Source: a virus. Taken from it: a stretch of 38,585 nt of DNA. Position 1 is the stretch's first letter; every line of letters begins with the position of its first letter. The stretch covers positions 1 through 38,585 of IMG/VR virus record IMGVR_UViG_3300044464_000005; one strand, 5' to 3'. The notes beneath the pieces are model-generated. The model was not told the DNA's origin and searched no databases. It saw nothing but the letters and a program-made list of their open reading frames with translations. Position numbers and translations under genes: made by a program. Shown one piece after another: positions 30,218-38,273 of the stretch.

Positions 30218-31159
30218 CTACACCCCCAGCGAGAATCCAGAACCACCGTTCCAGAGCGAAAGAATCTCTTGTTCGGTCAGTGCGCGATTCCAGAGCCCAA
30301 CGTGCTGGATCGAGCCGGTGAAGTAGGGGACTGGCGGTACAACATCTCCGGCACCAACTCGCCATTCCCCAATCTCTGCGAATCGCGGTGGTAGCCAAAG
30401 CGGGTCAGCGAACCCGGCTCCATCCGGAGAGACAATCGGAGGCGCACCATCGACGTAAAGCCGTACCTTGCCGTCGAGATCGTAGGTCATGGCGGCGAAA
30501 TGCCACAGACCGTCGGCGCAATCCACGGCTGTTTCGGTGGCAACCCAAGTACCGGCATTCCACGGATCATCCACGTGGTCCGTGCCGTACAACCAAGCGC
30601 GTGGTGTACCGAGCGCGCTCATAGAGATCGCTCTCGCAGACGTTGCCCCACCCAAGTCGCCGAGAAGAACCTGCCCGAATGCTGGTCTGTCGGAAGTCTT
30701 GAACCAGAGCGACCACGTTGCACCGATAGCAGATGCCGCGCCCGGCATGAGAGCGTCGGTCATCGGTGTCGCGAGGTAGTTCCCGTCGGCTCGATCGAAG
30801 ACCGCGGCCAGTCCTGCCGGCCCAGGCTCGGATCCTACGCCGGTCGGGTCCGACAGATTGTGGACGCCGAAGGTGTCGTGGCGGATGCCGCTCCTTTCGG
30901 TGAGCGGCCAGTATCCGACCAGCCCCTCCGGCAACACCATCACGACCACGGAGTCCGTGAACGTGTCGATCCCATTCGCGCTCGCGACGTTGAGCGTCAC
31001 GGTGTAGACGCCCGGCGTGTTGTAGAGATGAGGGGCTGGATTCTGGCCCTCGAACGTGGTGCCGTCGCCGAAGTCCCAGGCCCAGTACGTGATGTCTTCG
31101 GACGGCTCCGACGACTCCGTGAAGGTCACGACGAACGGTGGTGCTCCGTAGAGTGGCAT
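30218..31159 (-). CDS. PKD plus LamG domain protein
   Basis: The 313-residue protein starts at ATG 31159 (TGATG overlap). Residues 5-75 are a PKD fold, with WAWDFGDGTTFEGQNPAPHL and then GVYTVTLNVAS. Residues 80-305 are a LamG-type jelly roll: LVGYWPLTERSG, ATWSLWFKTSDRP, HFAAMTYDLDGKVRLYVDGA, then GSIQHVGLWNRALTEQEILS. LamG domains bind glycans or glycoproteins, so this is a good candidate for host-surface attachment. It sits next to another PKD protein, between likely tail and adaptor genes. Its family membership is firm, but its place in the virion is inferred. Confidence 0.8.
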   Translation of the reverse strand: MPLYGAPPFVVTFTESSEPSEDITYWAWDFGDGTTFEGQNPAPHLYNTPGVYTVTLNVASANGIDTFTDSVVVMVLPEGLVGYWPLTERSGIRHDTFGVHNLSDPTGVGSEPGPAGLAAVFDRADGNYLATPMTDALMPGAASAIGATWSLWFKTSDRPAFGQVLLGDLGGATSARAISMSALGTPRAWLYGTDHVDDPWNAGTWVATETAVDCADGLWHFAAMTYDLDGKVRLYVDGAPPIVSPDGAGFADPLWLPPRFAEIGEWRVGAGDVVPPVPYFTGSIQHVGLWNRALTEQEILSLWNGGSGFSLGV

Positions 31160-31668
31160 CAGACCGCCGCGATGTCGAACGTCTCCGAGTGAGTCGTCGT
31201 GGCACCGTAAGAGTCGGTCACTGTCAGTGTCGCGGTGAAGGTGCCCTGATCGTAGGTGTGGGTCGGGATCTCGTCGGTCGAGTGCGCTGTCGCGTCACCG
31301 AAGTCCCAGTCGTAGGAGTACGGCGCAAGACCAGGAGTCACGGTCGGAGTGAACGTGATCACTTCGTTCTGATCGACTACAACCTGTTGAGGATCGGGGT
31401 CCATCACGAACACGACGGCAAGTGGAAGCGTCTCTCCCGTCATGCCGAACCCGGCGGTCGGCCGCAGTCCGCACACGCAGTCCTCGGCGCCCACGAGCGT
31501 CCACTGCGTCGTCGGCGGCTTGATCTCGTCCCAGATGTACTCTCCAGGCTCGGGACTGCCGGGGCCGGTCACGGCGAATGGAATGAAGCCGAGACGGAAC
31601 GATCCGACACGCGCACGCCCGACACGAGCGGTGGTGAGCGCGAGGTCGGTGCCCGCGATCTTTCCCAT
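31159..31668 (-). CDS. PKD-domain structural protein
   Basis: The 169-residue protein starts at ATG 31668 (TGATG overlap). Residues 1-85 are a beta-rich module with CVCGLRPTAGFGMTGETLPL. Residues 95-165 form a PKD domain: APYSYDWDFGDATAHSTDEI, HTYDQGTFTATLTVTDSYGA. With the following gene it makes a pair of PKD domains in successive coupled proteins. It is probably a surface-exposed spacer or adhesion part of the tail or head. Confidence 0.75.
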   Translation of the reverse strand: MGKIAGTDLALTTARVGRARVGSFRLGFIPFAVTGPGSPEPGEYIWDEIKPPTTQWTLVGAEDCVCGLRPTAGFGMTGETLPLAVVFVMDPDPQQVVVDQNEVITFTPTVTPGLAPYSYDWDFGDATAHSTDEIPTHTYDQGTFTATLTVTDSYGATTTHSETFDIAAV

Positions 31669-32336
31669 CAGGCCACCGCGACGTGGCGCTCACGACGCCA
31701 CGCCCTCAGAGCGTCCGCGTACTCCGACGGCAGGATCAGCGTGCCGGTGCGACGCGCAATCGCCCGCGCGATCCCAGGCATGTCACGGAGCAGCAGCCCG
31801 GCACCGAGGGCGCCCATCAGGCACCCGACGAGATGCGCGAAGTTGGCCTCCGAGGTTCCCGCCGCGTAGACGAACGTGGTCAGCCGGTAGAACATCGTCA
31901 CCGAGACGGTCCACTTGTTCGCAGGCCCGCCGGACCCGAAGCCGATGAAACCGTGTTGGCCGTTCACCTGGGCAAGCGTCGGAGCCACTGCCGTATAGGC
32001 GGCATCTCCGATGTAGCCGGGGAACGAGTTGAAGAACTCACCCCAGTTCGATCCGACCTGGGCACCGTTGAAGTAGAGGTAGAAGATCCGCGCTCCGATG
32101 CCGGCGTCGAGTTGGCTTCCCCAGACTTGCAGGAGAGCCGACGTGACCGGATCGGTCACGCCCACGAGGGTCGGGAACGTGAAAAGCTGCACGTTCTGCA
32201 TCCCGCCGGACGAACTGTAGACGTAGGAGCCGTCCCCGTCGTGGGTTGCGACAGCCGCGACCTTCGATGGAGCGCCAGTGAGTCCCCAGTCGTCCCGACT
32301 TCCGATCCCGCTCGGAGCGTCGATCTGCGTCGGCAT
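31668..32336 (-). CDS. Structural protein with C-terminal hydrophobic segment
   Basis: The 222-residue protein starts at ATG 32336 (TGATG overlap with the previous gene); the open frame continues upstream to 33473 but that part reads like a shadow. The main domain is beta-rich (SGIGSRDDWGLTGAPSKVAA, GDGSYVYSSSGGMQNVQLFT). The end is unusual: a hydrophobic helix, HLVGCLMGALGAGLLL, then a basic tail, RDMPGIARAIARRTG to RRERHVAVA. The first part matches a recurrent but unnamed phage structural protein; the tail may be a recent addition. Confidence 0.6.
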   Translation of the reverse strand: MPTQIDAPSGIGSRDDWGLTGAPSKVAAVATHDGDGSYVYSSSGGMQNVQLFTFPTLVGVTDPVTSALLQVWGSQLDAGIGARIFYLYFNGAQVGSNWGEFFNSFPGYIGDAAYTAVAPTLAQVNGQHGFIGFGSGGPANKWTVSVTMFYRLTTFVYAAGTSEANFAHLVGCLMGALGAGLLLRDMPGIARAIARRTGTLILPSEYADALRAWRRERHVAVA

Positions 32337-33565
32337 CAGGAGGTCTGGAACCTTTCGAGTGGCGACTGGTACTCCAGGGCGCGGACCTCGATGCGGAGAT
32401 CCGACCCGGCGACGCCGGAACCGACCTGATCCACGTCGAACGTGATCTCTCCGCCTGTCGGCCGCGTCGCTCCGGAGTTCGCGGCGAAGCAGCGTCGCGC
32501 GTAGGTGGTGTCCGGCTGCGCTCCGCCCTGGAACAGCGTCGATCCGATCTGCGGGCGCGTCGAGAACATCGACGTGAGCGCTGCGCCGTCCCAGGTGTTC
32601 ACGTCCACGATGAGCGGCTGTCCGGTCGGGGCCGTCTTGATGAAGAGTTGCACGTCCTTCACGATGCCCGGCCTTCCCGGCTGGTAGCCGTGGATGTTCA
32701 ATGCCGCTCCCACGGCACCGCCCACCGAGAAGTGGATCGTCCCGACCTGTACCGGACACAGGAGTTCGTGCGGGAGGTTGAGGTCCGCGTCGATGATGAC
32801 GAGCGACAGACCGGAGAAGACGGCGTTCCCGGCGATGGCGTTGTTCACCTGGGGGATGATGTCGAGCCGAGTCGCCGCGAGGTTGATGAGCCTCGTCACC
32901 GGGAGCCACTCCCACGTCCCGCCCCCGGTGTGATAGGCGGAGTACGCGAAGCCGACGCCGTCGTAGACCGCGACTCGCGCCGCATTCGCCGTGGCGCAGT
33001 AGACCCAGGCGCCGCCGGCCGCGTAGCGTCCCTTCAGGAAGTCGGCGCGCGTGAAGGCGGCTGTGCCGAGGACCGTCCTCGTCAGCGTCGCGTCGATCGC
33101 GGCGCGCGTGACCTTCGCGGCGAAGTCGCCGACCTTGCGCGTCGTGTCGCCGAGGCCGGTTCCGACCCTCGCGACTGCGGCACCGCCACCACCGAGCGTG
33201 TAGCCATCCGGCGCCGCGGCGTCGCCCGCCGGCCAGACGAGGAAGTCGTCGTTCTGGACGAGATTGACGCCGCCGATGCCGCCGAGGAGTTGCGTGATCG
33301 TGGCATATCCGCTCTGCGCCTTGAGCGTGCCGTCCTCGTTGAGCGACACGTCGAGTCGGGCGTCCACCGACGCCTGCGTGCCGCGGGCCGCTACTACCTC
33401 GTCGATCGTGTCGGCCGGCTTGACGGTGGGGTTCGTCGCGCTCGCTGTCTGGATGTTGATCGCGTCGCGCCATGCGTCGAGGAACGCGGCATCAATGACA
33501 CTTCCGTCGCGGCCCGTCCCGCTGTCATCGACATATTGGGGCAGATCTGGATCAATCGCCGCCAC
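32336..33565 (-). CDS. Tail fibre or receptor-binding protein candidate
   Basis: GTG 33565 with GGAGG upstream gives 409 residues. The N-terminal part has FLDAWRDAINIQTASATNPT and RGTQASVDARLDVSLNEDGT, a signature found at the base of many phage fibre or neck-appendage proteins. From residue 100, NLVQNDDFLVWPAGDAAAPD opens a jelly-roll carbohydrate-binding-like domain, and a second beta domain follows. No enzyme motif is visible. The 63-base gap 33566-33628 upstream holds the ribosome site and nothing else I can identify. Confidence 0.6.
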   Translation of the reverse strand: MAAIDPDLPQYVDDSGTGRDGSVIDAAFLDAWRDAINIQTASATNPTVKPADTIDEVVAARGTQASVDARLDVSLNEDGTLKAQSGYATITQLLGGIGGVNLVQNDDFLVWPAGDAAAPDGYTLGGGGAAVARVGTGLGDTTRKVGDFAAKVTRAAIDATLTRTVLGTAAFTRADFLKGRYAAGGAWVYCATANAARVAVYDGVGFAYSAYHTGGGTWEWLPVTRLINLAATRLDIIPQVNNAIAGNAVFSGLSLVIIDADLNLPHELLCPVQVGTIHFSVGGAVGAALNIHGYQPGRPGIVKDVQLFIKTAPTGQPLIVDVNTWDGAALTSMFSTRPQIGSTLFQGGAQPDTTYARRCFAANSGATRPTGGEITFDVDQVGSGVAGSDLRIEVRALEYQSPLERFQTS

Positions 33566-33628
33566 GGTGGGCCTCCGGCCTCAGAACGTCCCTACGTGGA
33601 CCGCTTGGGTCGGAGTGCGAGGTCCGAG

Positions 33629-34222
33629 CTAGCGGGCGCGACTCCCCGGCACGGGAGCGGTCGCCGCTTCGAGTTCCTCCGGAGTCATGTCCTCGACCGA
33701 CGCCTGCGCTCGGGGCTGCGATACGGCCGGTGTCTTCGGCTGAACGTCCCAGTCCTTCTTGTCGGACGGGGTGAGTGCGACTTCCCTCGCGAGAGCGGGG
33801 TCCGAGGCGAGGACCGAACGGATCTCAACGGCGCGTGCCGCCCTCATCTCGGCCTGCTTGTCCTCGTAGCGCCAGCACAGCCCGTCGATCCCGAACACCT
33901 CGGGGTGCTTCTTGCCCATCGCGACCATCAGGGCGTCGATCTCGTCGTCGTCGTGCCGGAAGAAGTGGTCGGTGAACCGGATCATGTCGAGGCGGTTCCC
34001 CGCCGCCGACATCGGAGTCTCCTCCTCCTTGAACCCGGTCTGCGGATCCCAGTGGACCCTGCGGCGCGCGAGGCTCAGGACGAACGCCTGCTTGCGGCTC
34101 TGGTAGACGTACTTCGACTTCGAGTTGAGCTGAGCGGGGACCGAGAGGTCGGCCTCGACCCCGGCTTCGGCTGCTTCCCTGGACCCCACGGTGCGGAGTC
34201 CACCGACCTGAGTTTTCGCCAT
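33629..34222 (-). CDS. Hypothetical capsid-region protein
   Basis: The 197-residue protein starts at ATG 34222 behind AGGAGG. It is soluble and charged: VYQSRKQAFVLSLARRRVHW, then ETPMSAAGNRLDMIRFTDHF with FFRHDDDEIDALMVAMGKKH, and an acidic, Pro-rich tail (VEDMTPEELEAATAPVPGSR). The segment IRFTDHFFRHDDDEIDAL resembles small proteins found after the capsid gene in several podoviruses. It could be a head-completion protein, but no family can be named. Confidence 0.58.
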   Translation of the reverse strand: MAKTQVGGLRTVGSREAAEAGVEADLSVPAQLNSKSKYVYQSRKQAFVLSLARRRVHWDPQTGFKEEETPMSAAGNRLDMIRFTDHFFRHDDDEIDALMVAMGKKHPEVFGIDGLCWRYEDKQAEMRAARAVEIRSVLASDPALAREVALTPSDKKDWDVQPKTPAVSQPRAQASVEDMTPEELEAATAPVPGSRAR

Positions 34223-34234
34223 CGAGAACGCCTC

Positions 34235-35092
34235 CTACTGGATGGGCTTCTGGACGCCATACGCCTGCATGAAGTACGCGGACGACGCGCCCGTGTTGAG
34301 GATTCGACAGATCATCTTCTCGCCGGGCTTCGCGAGGAGGCCGAAATACTGGAACTGCGTCAGCGCCTTGTTCGTCCCCGAGGCACCGGCCGCTTCGGAC
34401 CACATCGTCGTCACGACCTCGGAACTGACGCCGGCCTTGTTGAGCACCTTGACCGAGAAGATCTGGAACGTGCCGGTCGTCGCATACGTCGAGAAGCCGG
34501 CGAGCCAGCGTAGCTCGGTCGTCTGGGCGGCGTGTGGGTTCGAGAGCAGTTGCCCCGAGGGCGTCATGAAGCAACGGATGTCGGTCTTGCACGACTCGGG
34601 GATCATCGCGATCGAAGTCGTCAGCGACACCCCCGAGTCGAAGTAGACCGGGATGCCTTCCGCCCTCTGAGCCGCGCTCACGGCGAACGTGGTCAGCGTG
34701 TTGTCGGACGAATCCGATCGCAAGCCGCTGACGAGGACCGCTCGCCAGTCCGAGCTGGAGTTGATGACATCGACGACCTCGCCCAGCGTGTCGCACGTCC
34801 CGGCGGGTGTCGAGAGGTCGAGAGTGCCGACGACGGCGCCGCAGACAGCGCCTCCCGCGGCGGTGTTCACGGTCGTCGAGGCGACGCCAGCGACTCGGAA
34901 CGACATGTCGCCGCCGGCCGCGACAGCCACGTCGGTCGTCGCGGAGCCGGCCGTCGTCCCGACGTACTTGATGAGCATCGCGACGGAGCCGGCGGTGTCG
35001 GACGAGACGTTCCCCGAGACGGGGTAGTTCGCCTGGGCGAACCCAGACGCGGCGAGTGCGACCAGCGCGAGAGTGAGGATGAGCTTCTTCAT
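34235..35092 (-). CDS. Signal-peptide protein next to major capsid
   Basis: The 285-residue protein starts at ATG 35092 behind AAGGGGGA. MKKLILTLALVALAASGFAQ is a Sec signal with a GFA/QA site. The first 18 bases are identical to those of the + strand gene at 14437. The mature part is Thr/Ser/Ala-rich and beta, with cysteines at VCGAVV, TCDTLGE, ESCKTDIRC and MICRI that could pair outside the cytoplasm. It lies between capsid and capsid-associated genes, where a decoration protein is expected, yet the leader predicts export. Either it leaves the cytoplasm or the leader has another use. Confidence 0.62.
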   Translation of the reverse strand: MKKLILTLALVALAASGFAQANYPVSGNVSSDTAGSVAMLIKYVGTTAGSATTDVAVAAGGDMSFRVAGVASTTVNTAAGGAVCGAVVGTLDLSTPAGTCDTLGEVVDVINSSSDWRAVLVSGLRSDSSDNTLTTFAVSAAQRAEGIPVYFDSGVSLTTSIAMIPESCKTDIRCFMTPSGQLLSNPHAAQTTELRWLAGFSTYATTGTFQIFSVKVLNKAGVSSEVVTTMWSEAAGASGTNKALTQFQYFGLLAKPGEKMICRILNTGASSAYFMQAYGVQKPIQ

Positions 35093-35105
35093 GGTCGTGT
35101 CCCCC

Positions 35106-36317
35106 TTACGCCGTGACCGGGCCGCCTTCGACCCAGCCGTGCGCCCTCTCGTCGCCGTTGAACTCCAGGCCGCAGTCCGTGTAGACGTGGTGCCGTCGCA
35201 CGGAGTCGCCGGGGAGCTGCACGTTCTCCTCGATCGTGGTGTCGAGGCCCTGGTGGTTGCGATACCGGATGTGGTTGAGGTCGAGGATCAGCATCTTGTC
35301 CCGATACCCCGGCTTCGCGAACAGCGGGTGCAGCTTCACCATCAGGCTCCCGACGGTGCACTGCATCTCGGAGACGGTGAGGCCCACCTTCTCGGATGTC
35401 TGGTAGACCTCCAGCTTGCCCTTGTTGAAGCTCTCCAGCAGGGCCAGCCACCACGGGGAGCAGAACGCGATCTTCTTCCCGACGCCGCCCCTTGAGAAGC
35501 CGCCCTCGCCGAACTCGAAGATGTAGGCGAGGTACTCGAAGAACTGCGCCTCGGTCGGAGCGTTGCCGCCCAGGTGCCAGTAGTTCGACTGGATCCAGTA
35601 GCGAGCGCCGCCCGTGAACGTGATCTCGGAGCCGTTCACCGCCCCGGCCGTCGAGTTCTGGTAGCGGTAGCCGTTGATGAACGCTTCCTCGATGTCCTGG
35701 TTGTGGCGGACCATCGCCTTCTTGCGCTCGACGACGGTATCCTTGCCCACGTAGGAGTCCGAGTTGCCGTCGCGGAGGGAGTACCCCCACACCGTCTCGA
35801 ACCACTGCGTGTAGTTGAAGAAGCTCGACTCGGCCTGCGAGCGGATCGCCGGCAGCGAGTGAACTTCCTCCTGCGCGTTCGAGATGATCCTGAGCGTGTC
35901 GCCCGCGTTCATGATCGCCGCGTTCGCGCGGGAGCCGATCGTGACCGTGGATGTCGTGGGTGTCGCGCCGACGAGGAAGATTTCCCCCGTCCGCGTGTTC
36001 ATGAGCTGCATCCCGGCGATGAGGTTCGCCCATTCCGTGATGGTGAGCGTCGTCGCCGCCGCGGTCGCCGCGGCCTCGTTCGTGAGGTCGCGCGGGTAGT
36101 CCTTGATGAACTTCCACTCGAACTTGCGCTGCGTCGCCGGCACCTTGCCCCTGATCGCCTTCGTGAAGGCCAGGAGCGGAGCCGCCTCGGCGTGCTCGAA
36201 CTGTACGTCGGTCGATACGTCTCGGATGAGCGAACCGGCTGCGTCGGTCTGCGTGACCGTTCGCGGGCCGGCGTTCACGGTCGGGGGGGTCGGAACTGGC
36301 GGGGCGAATCCACCCAC
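35106..36317 (-). CDS. Major capsid protein, SU10 type
   Basis: GTG 36317 behind AGGAGG gives 403 residues. The sequence has the SU10-type major capsid protein layout (HK97 fold): an N-terminal VTQTDAAGSLIRDVSTDVQF, KAIRGKVPATQRKFEWKFIK, EWANLIAGMQLMNTRTGEIF, then FNYTQWFETVWGYSLRDG, a peripheral domain with GGARYWIQSNYWHLGG, and C-terminal LHPLFAKPGYRDKMLILDLN. It assembles the procapsid with the scaffold encoded just upstream. It is a complete and ordinary member of its family; its strand relative to portal is the odd part. Confidence 0.88.
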   Translation of the reverse strand: MGGFAPPVPTPPTVNAGPRTVTQTDAAGSLIRDVSTDVQFEHAEAAPLLAFTKAIRGKVPATQRKFEWKFIKDYPRDLTNEAAATAAATTLTITEWANLIAGMQLMNTRTGEIFLVGATPTTSTVTIGSRANAAIMNAGDTLRIISNAQEEVHSLPAIRSQAESSFFNYTQWFETVWGYSLRDGNSDSYVGKDTVVERKKAMVRHNQDIEEAFINGYRYQNSTAGAVNGSEITFTGGARYWIQSNYWHLGGNAPTEAQFFEYLAYIFEFGEGGFSRGGVGKKIAFCSPWWLALLESFNKGKLEVYQTSEKVGLTVSEMQCTVGSLMVKLHPLFAKPGYRDKMLILDLNHIRYRNHQGLDTTIEENVQLPGDSVRRHHVYTDCGLEFNGDERAHGWVEGGPVTA

Positions 36318-36329
36318 GGGACCTCCTGC

Positions 36330-37430
36330 TTAGGCGGGGCCGAAGCCCAGATCCCTCCCGTTAGGAGCACGGAAAGTCGCTGGAGCCGCGGCGTTCTCAC
36401 GGCGGATTCGGTCTTCGGGCGTCTCCCCGTTCCCGCCAGTCGCACGCGGTCGCGGTGTTCCGGTCCCGTCGATCGGGGTTCCGGTAGCCGCGGCGAGCGC
36501 CTGTTGGGACGCAAGAGCCGCACGAGCCGAAGGACTGCCGCTCGTCCCAGGAGCCTGCGCAATCATCGGAGTCCCGTGCTGGTAGCGCGTGAGAAGCGCC
36601 GTAGCCAGCATCGCGAACTGCGGATTCTGCGCGACGAACTCCGGTGGAAACTGCTTCAGGTTCTCGACGAACGCCTGCTGGTGCTCCACCGCCTCGGCCG
36701 ACTGGTTCGTGGCGTCCAACTCGGGGAACGACTCGCCCAGGTTCCTCGCGACGCCCATCGCCGACCCCATCGTCCTCTCGAACTCACGCTGTCGGATGAT
36801 GGGCGCAATTTCTTCGCTTCGGACCTGTTCAAGACGCTCGTTCACCTCGCGGTCCACTCGGTCCATGAGTGCCACGGTGAACTTCTGGATCCCCTGATGG
36901 GGGTCGGGGTCGTTGAGTAGACCCGTGATGAACTCCAGATCCCCGGATTTCACGAACTTCTCGGCGAAGCTGTGGGGGCCGGCGGGCGCCTGCGGACCCT
37001 GCTGCGTCCCCTGTCCTTGCCCGCCAGGACCGCCCGAGAGGGACCGGCGAAGCGCCTGGATCTCAGCGTCACGCTCAGCCAACTGCTGCTGCGCGGCGGT
37101 GAGTTTCCCTTCCCAGTTCCGGCCGAAGTTCGCCTTGTAGGCTTCCTCGGCCTGCTTCTGCGTCTCCCACTCGCGCCCGGCGAACTTGAACTTCGACGGA
37201 GCCGGAACAGCGGACGCCAACTCCTGCGGAGCGCCCGGTGCTACCTCACCGCCGACGGCATCGACGCCGGAGACAGGAGCGGACCCGTCCCCGGCCGACG
37301 CCAACGAGTCAGTTCCACCCGCCGCGCCCGGTCCGACCGACCCCGTGGAAGTGCCTGAATCCGAGGGAGGAGCTGTCGATCCCCCACCCGGTTCCCCACC
37401 CGACGAAGCCGACGTGTCGCCTTCGAGCAT
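36330..37430 (-). CDS. Capsid scaffolding protein
   Basis: The 366-residue protein starts at ATG 37430. Residues 1-75 are disordered and Gly/Ser/Pro-rich. Then come FKFAGREWETQKQAEEAYKA and NWEGKLTAAQQQLAERDAEI (coiled coil), a helical middle (FAEKFVKSGDLEFITGLLND, RVDREVNERLEQVRSEEIAP) and an Ala/Pro-rich end. This is the usual composition of podovirus scaffolds, and it sits directly before the capsid gene, 12 bases upstream of it. It guides procapsid assembly and leaves the head. The assignment rests on composition and position. Confidence 0.75.
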   Translation of the reverse strand: MLEGDTSASSGGEPGGGSTAPPSDSGTSTGSVGPGAAGGTDSLASAGDGSAPVSGVDAVGGEVAPGAPQELASAVPAPSKFKFAGREWETQKQAEEAYKANFGRNWEGKLTAAQQQLAERDAEIQALRRSLSGGPGGQGQGTQQGPQAPAGPHSFAEKFVKSGDLEFITGLLNDPDPHQGIQKFTVALMDRVDREVNERLEQVRSEEIAPIIRQREFERTMGSAMGVARNLGESFPELDATNQSAEAVEHQQAFVENLKQFPPEFVAQNPQFAMLATALLTRYQHGTPMIAQAPGTSGSPSARAALASQQALAAATGTPIDGTGTPRPRATGGNGETPEDRIRRENAAAPATFRAPNGRDLGFGPA

Positions 37431-37451
37431 GCTGGTGCCTGTCTCCAGACA

Positions 37452-37772
37452 CTAGCGTGGGCGCTGACACCATCCCACTCGGGCGCGGCGCCCCGTGGCG
37501 CGAGACGCGGCGCTGGTCGTGAGCGCCGTCTGGAGTTCGGCCAGCTTCGCCGGGTCCGCCCCCGCGGCCTTGAGCGCGTCGGCGATCCCCTGGATCAGCA
37601 CGATAGCCGAGGCTTCGACTTCGATGTTCTTCGCGACCTGGGCTTCGAGTGCGTCGAGAGACAGGCTCATGTAATACGCTCCTCTGATTAGACTTCTGGT
37701 CAGTGCCATGTGACGTTCGAGGAGCCGCGTCAACCCGTCCAACTTCCCCTCGATCCGACGGAGTGGAGTCAA
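37452..37772 (-). CDS. Small helical phage protein
   Basis: TTG 37772 with AGGAGG seven bases upstream gives 106 residues; ATG 37670, preceded by GAGGAG, gives 72. The shorter form begins MSLSLDALEAQVAKNIEVEA and continues SAIVLIQGIADALKAAGADP, a match to a very common small phage protein (L..L...V......V..SAI.LI.GLA..I......D.A.L..L). The N-terminal extension (RRIEGKLDGLTRLLERHMAL) is a plausible helix, so either start, or both, may be used. The C-terminus (RARVGWCQRPR) falls on the repeated 17-base element. Confidence 0.65.
   Translation of the reverse strand: MTPLRRIEGKLDGLTRLLERHMALTRSLIRGAYYMSLSLDALEAQVAKNIEVEASAIVLIQGIADALKAAGADPAKLAELQTALTTSAASRATGRRARVGWCQRPR
37463..37479 (-). repeat. 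17-bp repeated element, copy 2
   Basis: On the - strand this reads AGTGGGATGGTGTCAGC. It matches the copy at 37809-37825 at 16 of 17 bases. It overlaps the end of the 37452 gene, about 33 bases before the scaffold ATG. Confidence 0.45.
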
Positions 37773-37808
37773 CGCTCGACCTCCTGCGCGTAGGAGTCTA
37801 ACATGCGG

Positions 37809-37825
37809 GCTGACGCCATCCCACT
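37809..37825 (-). repeat. 17-bp repeated element, copy 1
   Basis: On the - strand this reads AGTGGGATGGCGTCAGC, in the 93-base gap (37773-37865) before the TTG start of the small helical gene. It may be a regulatory site shared by two successive genes. The same gap holds an 11-residue frame, MLDSYAQEVER, whose TGA overlaps the TTG, and the AGGAGG ribosome site. Confidence 0.45.
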
Positions 37826-37865
37826 ACCGGGTCGGCCAGAACAGCCGGCGCCGACTTCGGGATCA

Positions 37866-38273
37866 TCACACCGTCCCACCGTCGTCATCCGAACCCGGCG
37901 CCTTGGCCTGCTTCCGGAGCGCCCGCAGCCGCTCGTCCCGCTCCCGTCTCGTCATCCTCGGCCTCGGTATCGTCGGAACCCCACCCCGAAGCCCTGTCGC
38001 CACCTTCCCGACCTCGGCGAGATAGACGAAAGCGTCCAATTCGCCGTATTCCGACAGCGGACACGCCGCCACCGCCCTCTCCCACGCCGACCTCTCCTCG
38101 CTGGACTCCCAAAACGGCTCAGAATAGATCAGAAGTGGACGATCGTCCGTCTGCTCCCATTCCTGCCTGAATCCGTCGCGAACTTGACCGTGTTTCGCGA
38201 TCTGCCAGCGGTCCCGGTCTTCCTTCGAGTCGAACCCGCCGCTCTCCGCGCTATTTTTTCGCCTTGTCGCCAT
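37866..38273 (-). CDS. Hypothetical charged protein (135 aa)
   Basis: ATG 38273 lies inside the end of the upstream gene (23-base overlap). The product is soluble and charged: KEDRDRWQIAKHGQVRDGFR, then YSEPFWESSEERSAWERAVA and a basic tail, MTRRERDERLRALRKQAKAP. No family is recognised. Its place before the scaffold gene could fit a small morphogenesis protein, but that is only positional. Confidence 0.6.
   Translation of the reverse strand: MATRRKNSAESGGFDSKEDRDRWQIAKHGQVRDGFRQEWEQTDDRPLLIYSEPFWESSEERSAWERAVAACPLSEYGELDAFVYLAEVGKVATGLRGGVPTIPRPRMTRRERDERLRALRKQAKAPGSDDDGGTV

Noticed and set aside
32337-33473. N-terminal extension of the 31668-32336 gene
   Set aside because: The extension is Arg-rich shadow sequence inside the fibre candidate gene; the ATG at 32336 is coupled to that gene's stop.
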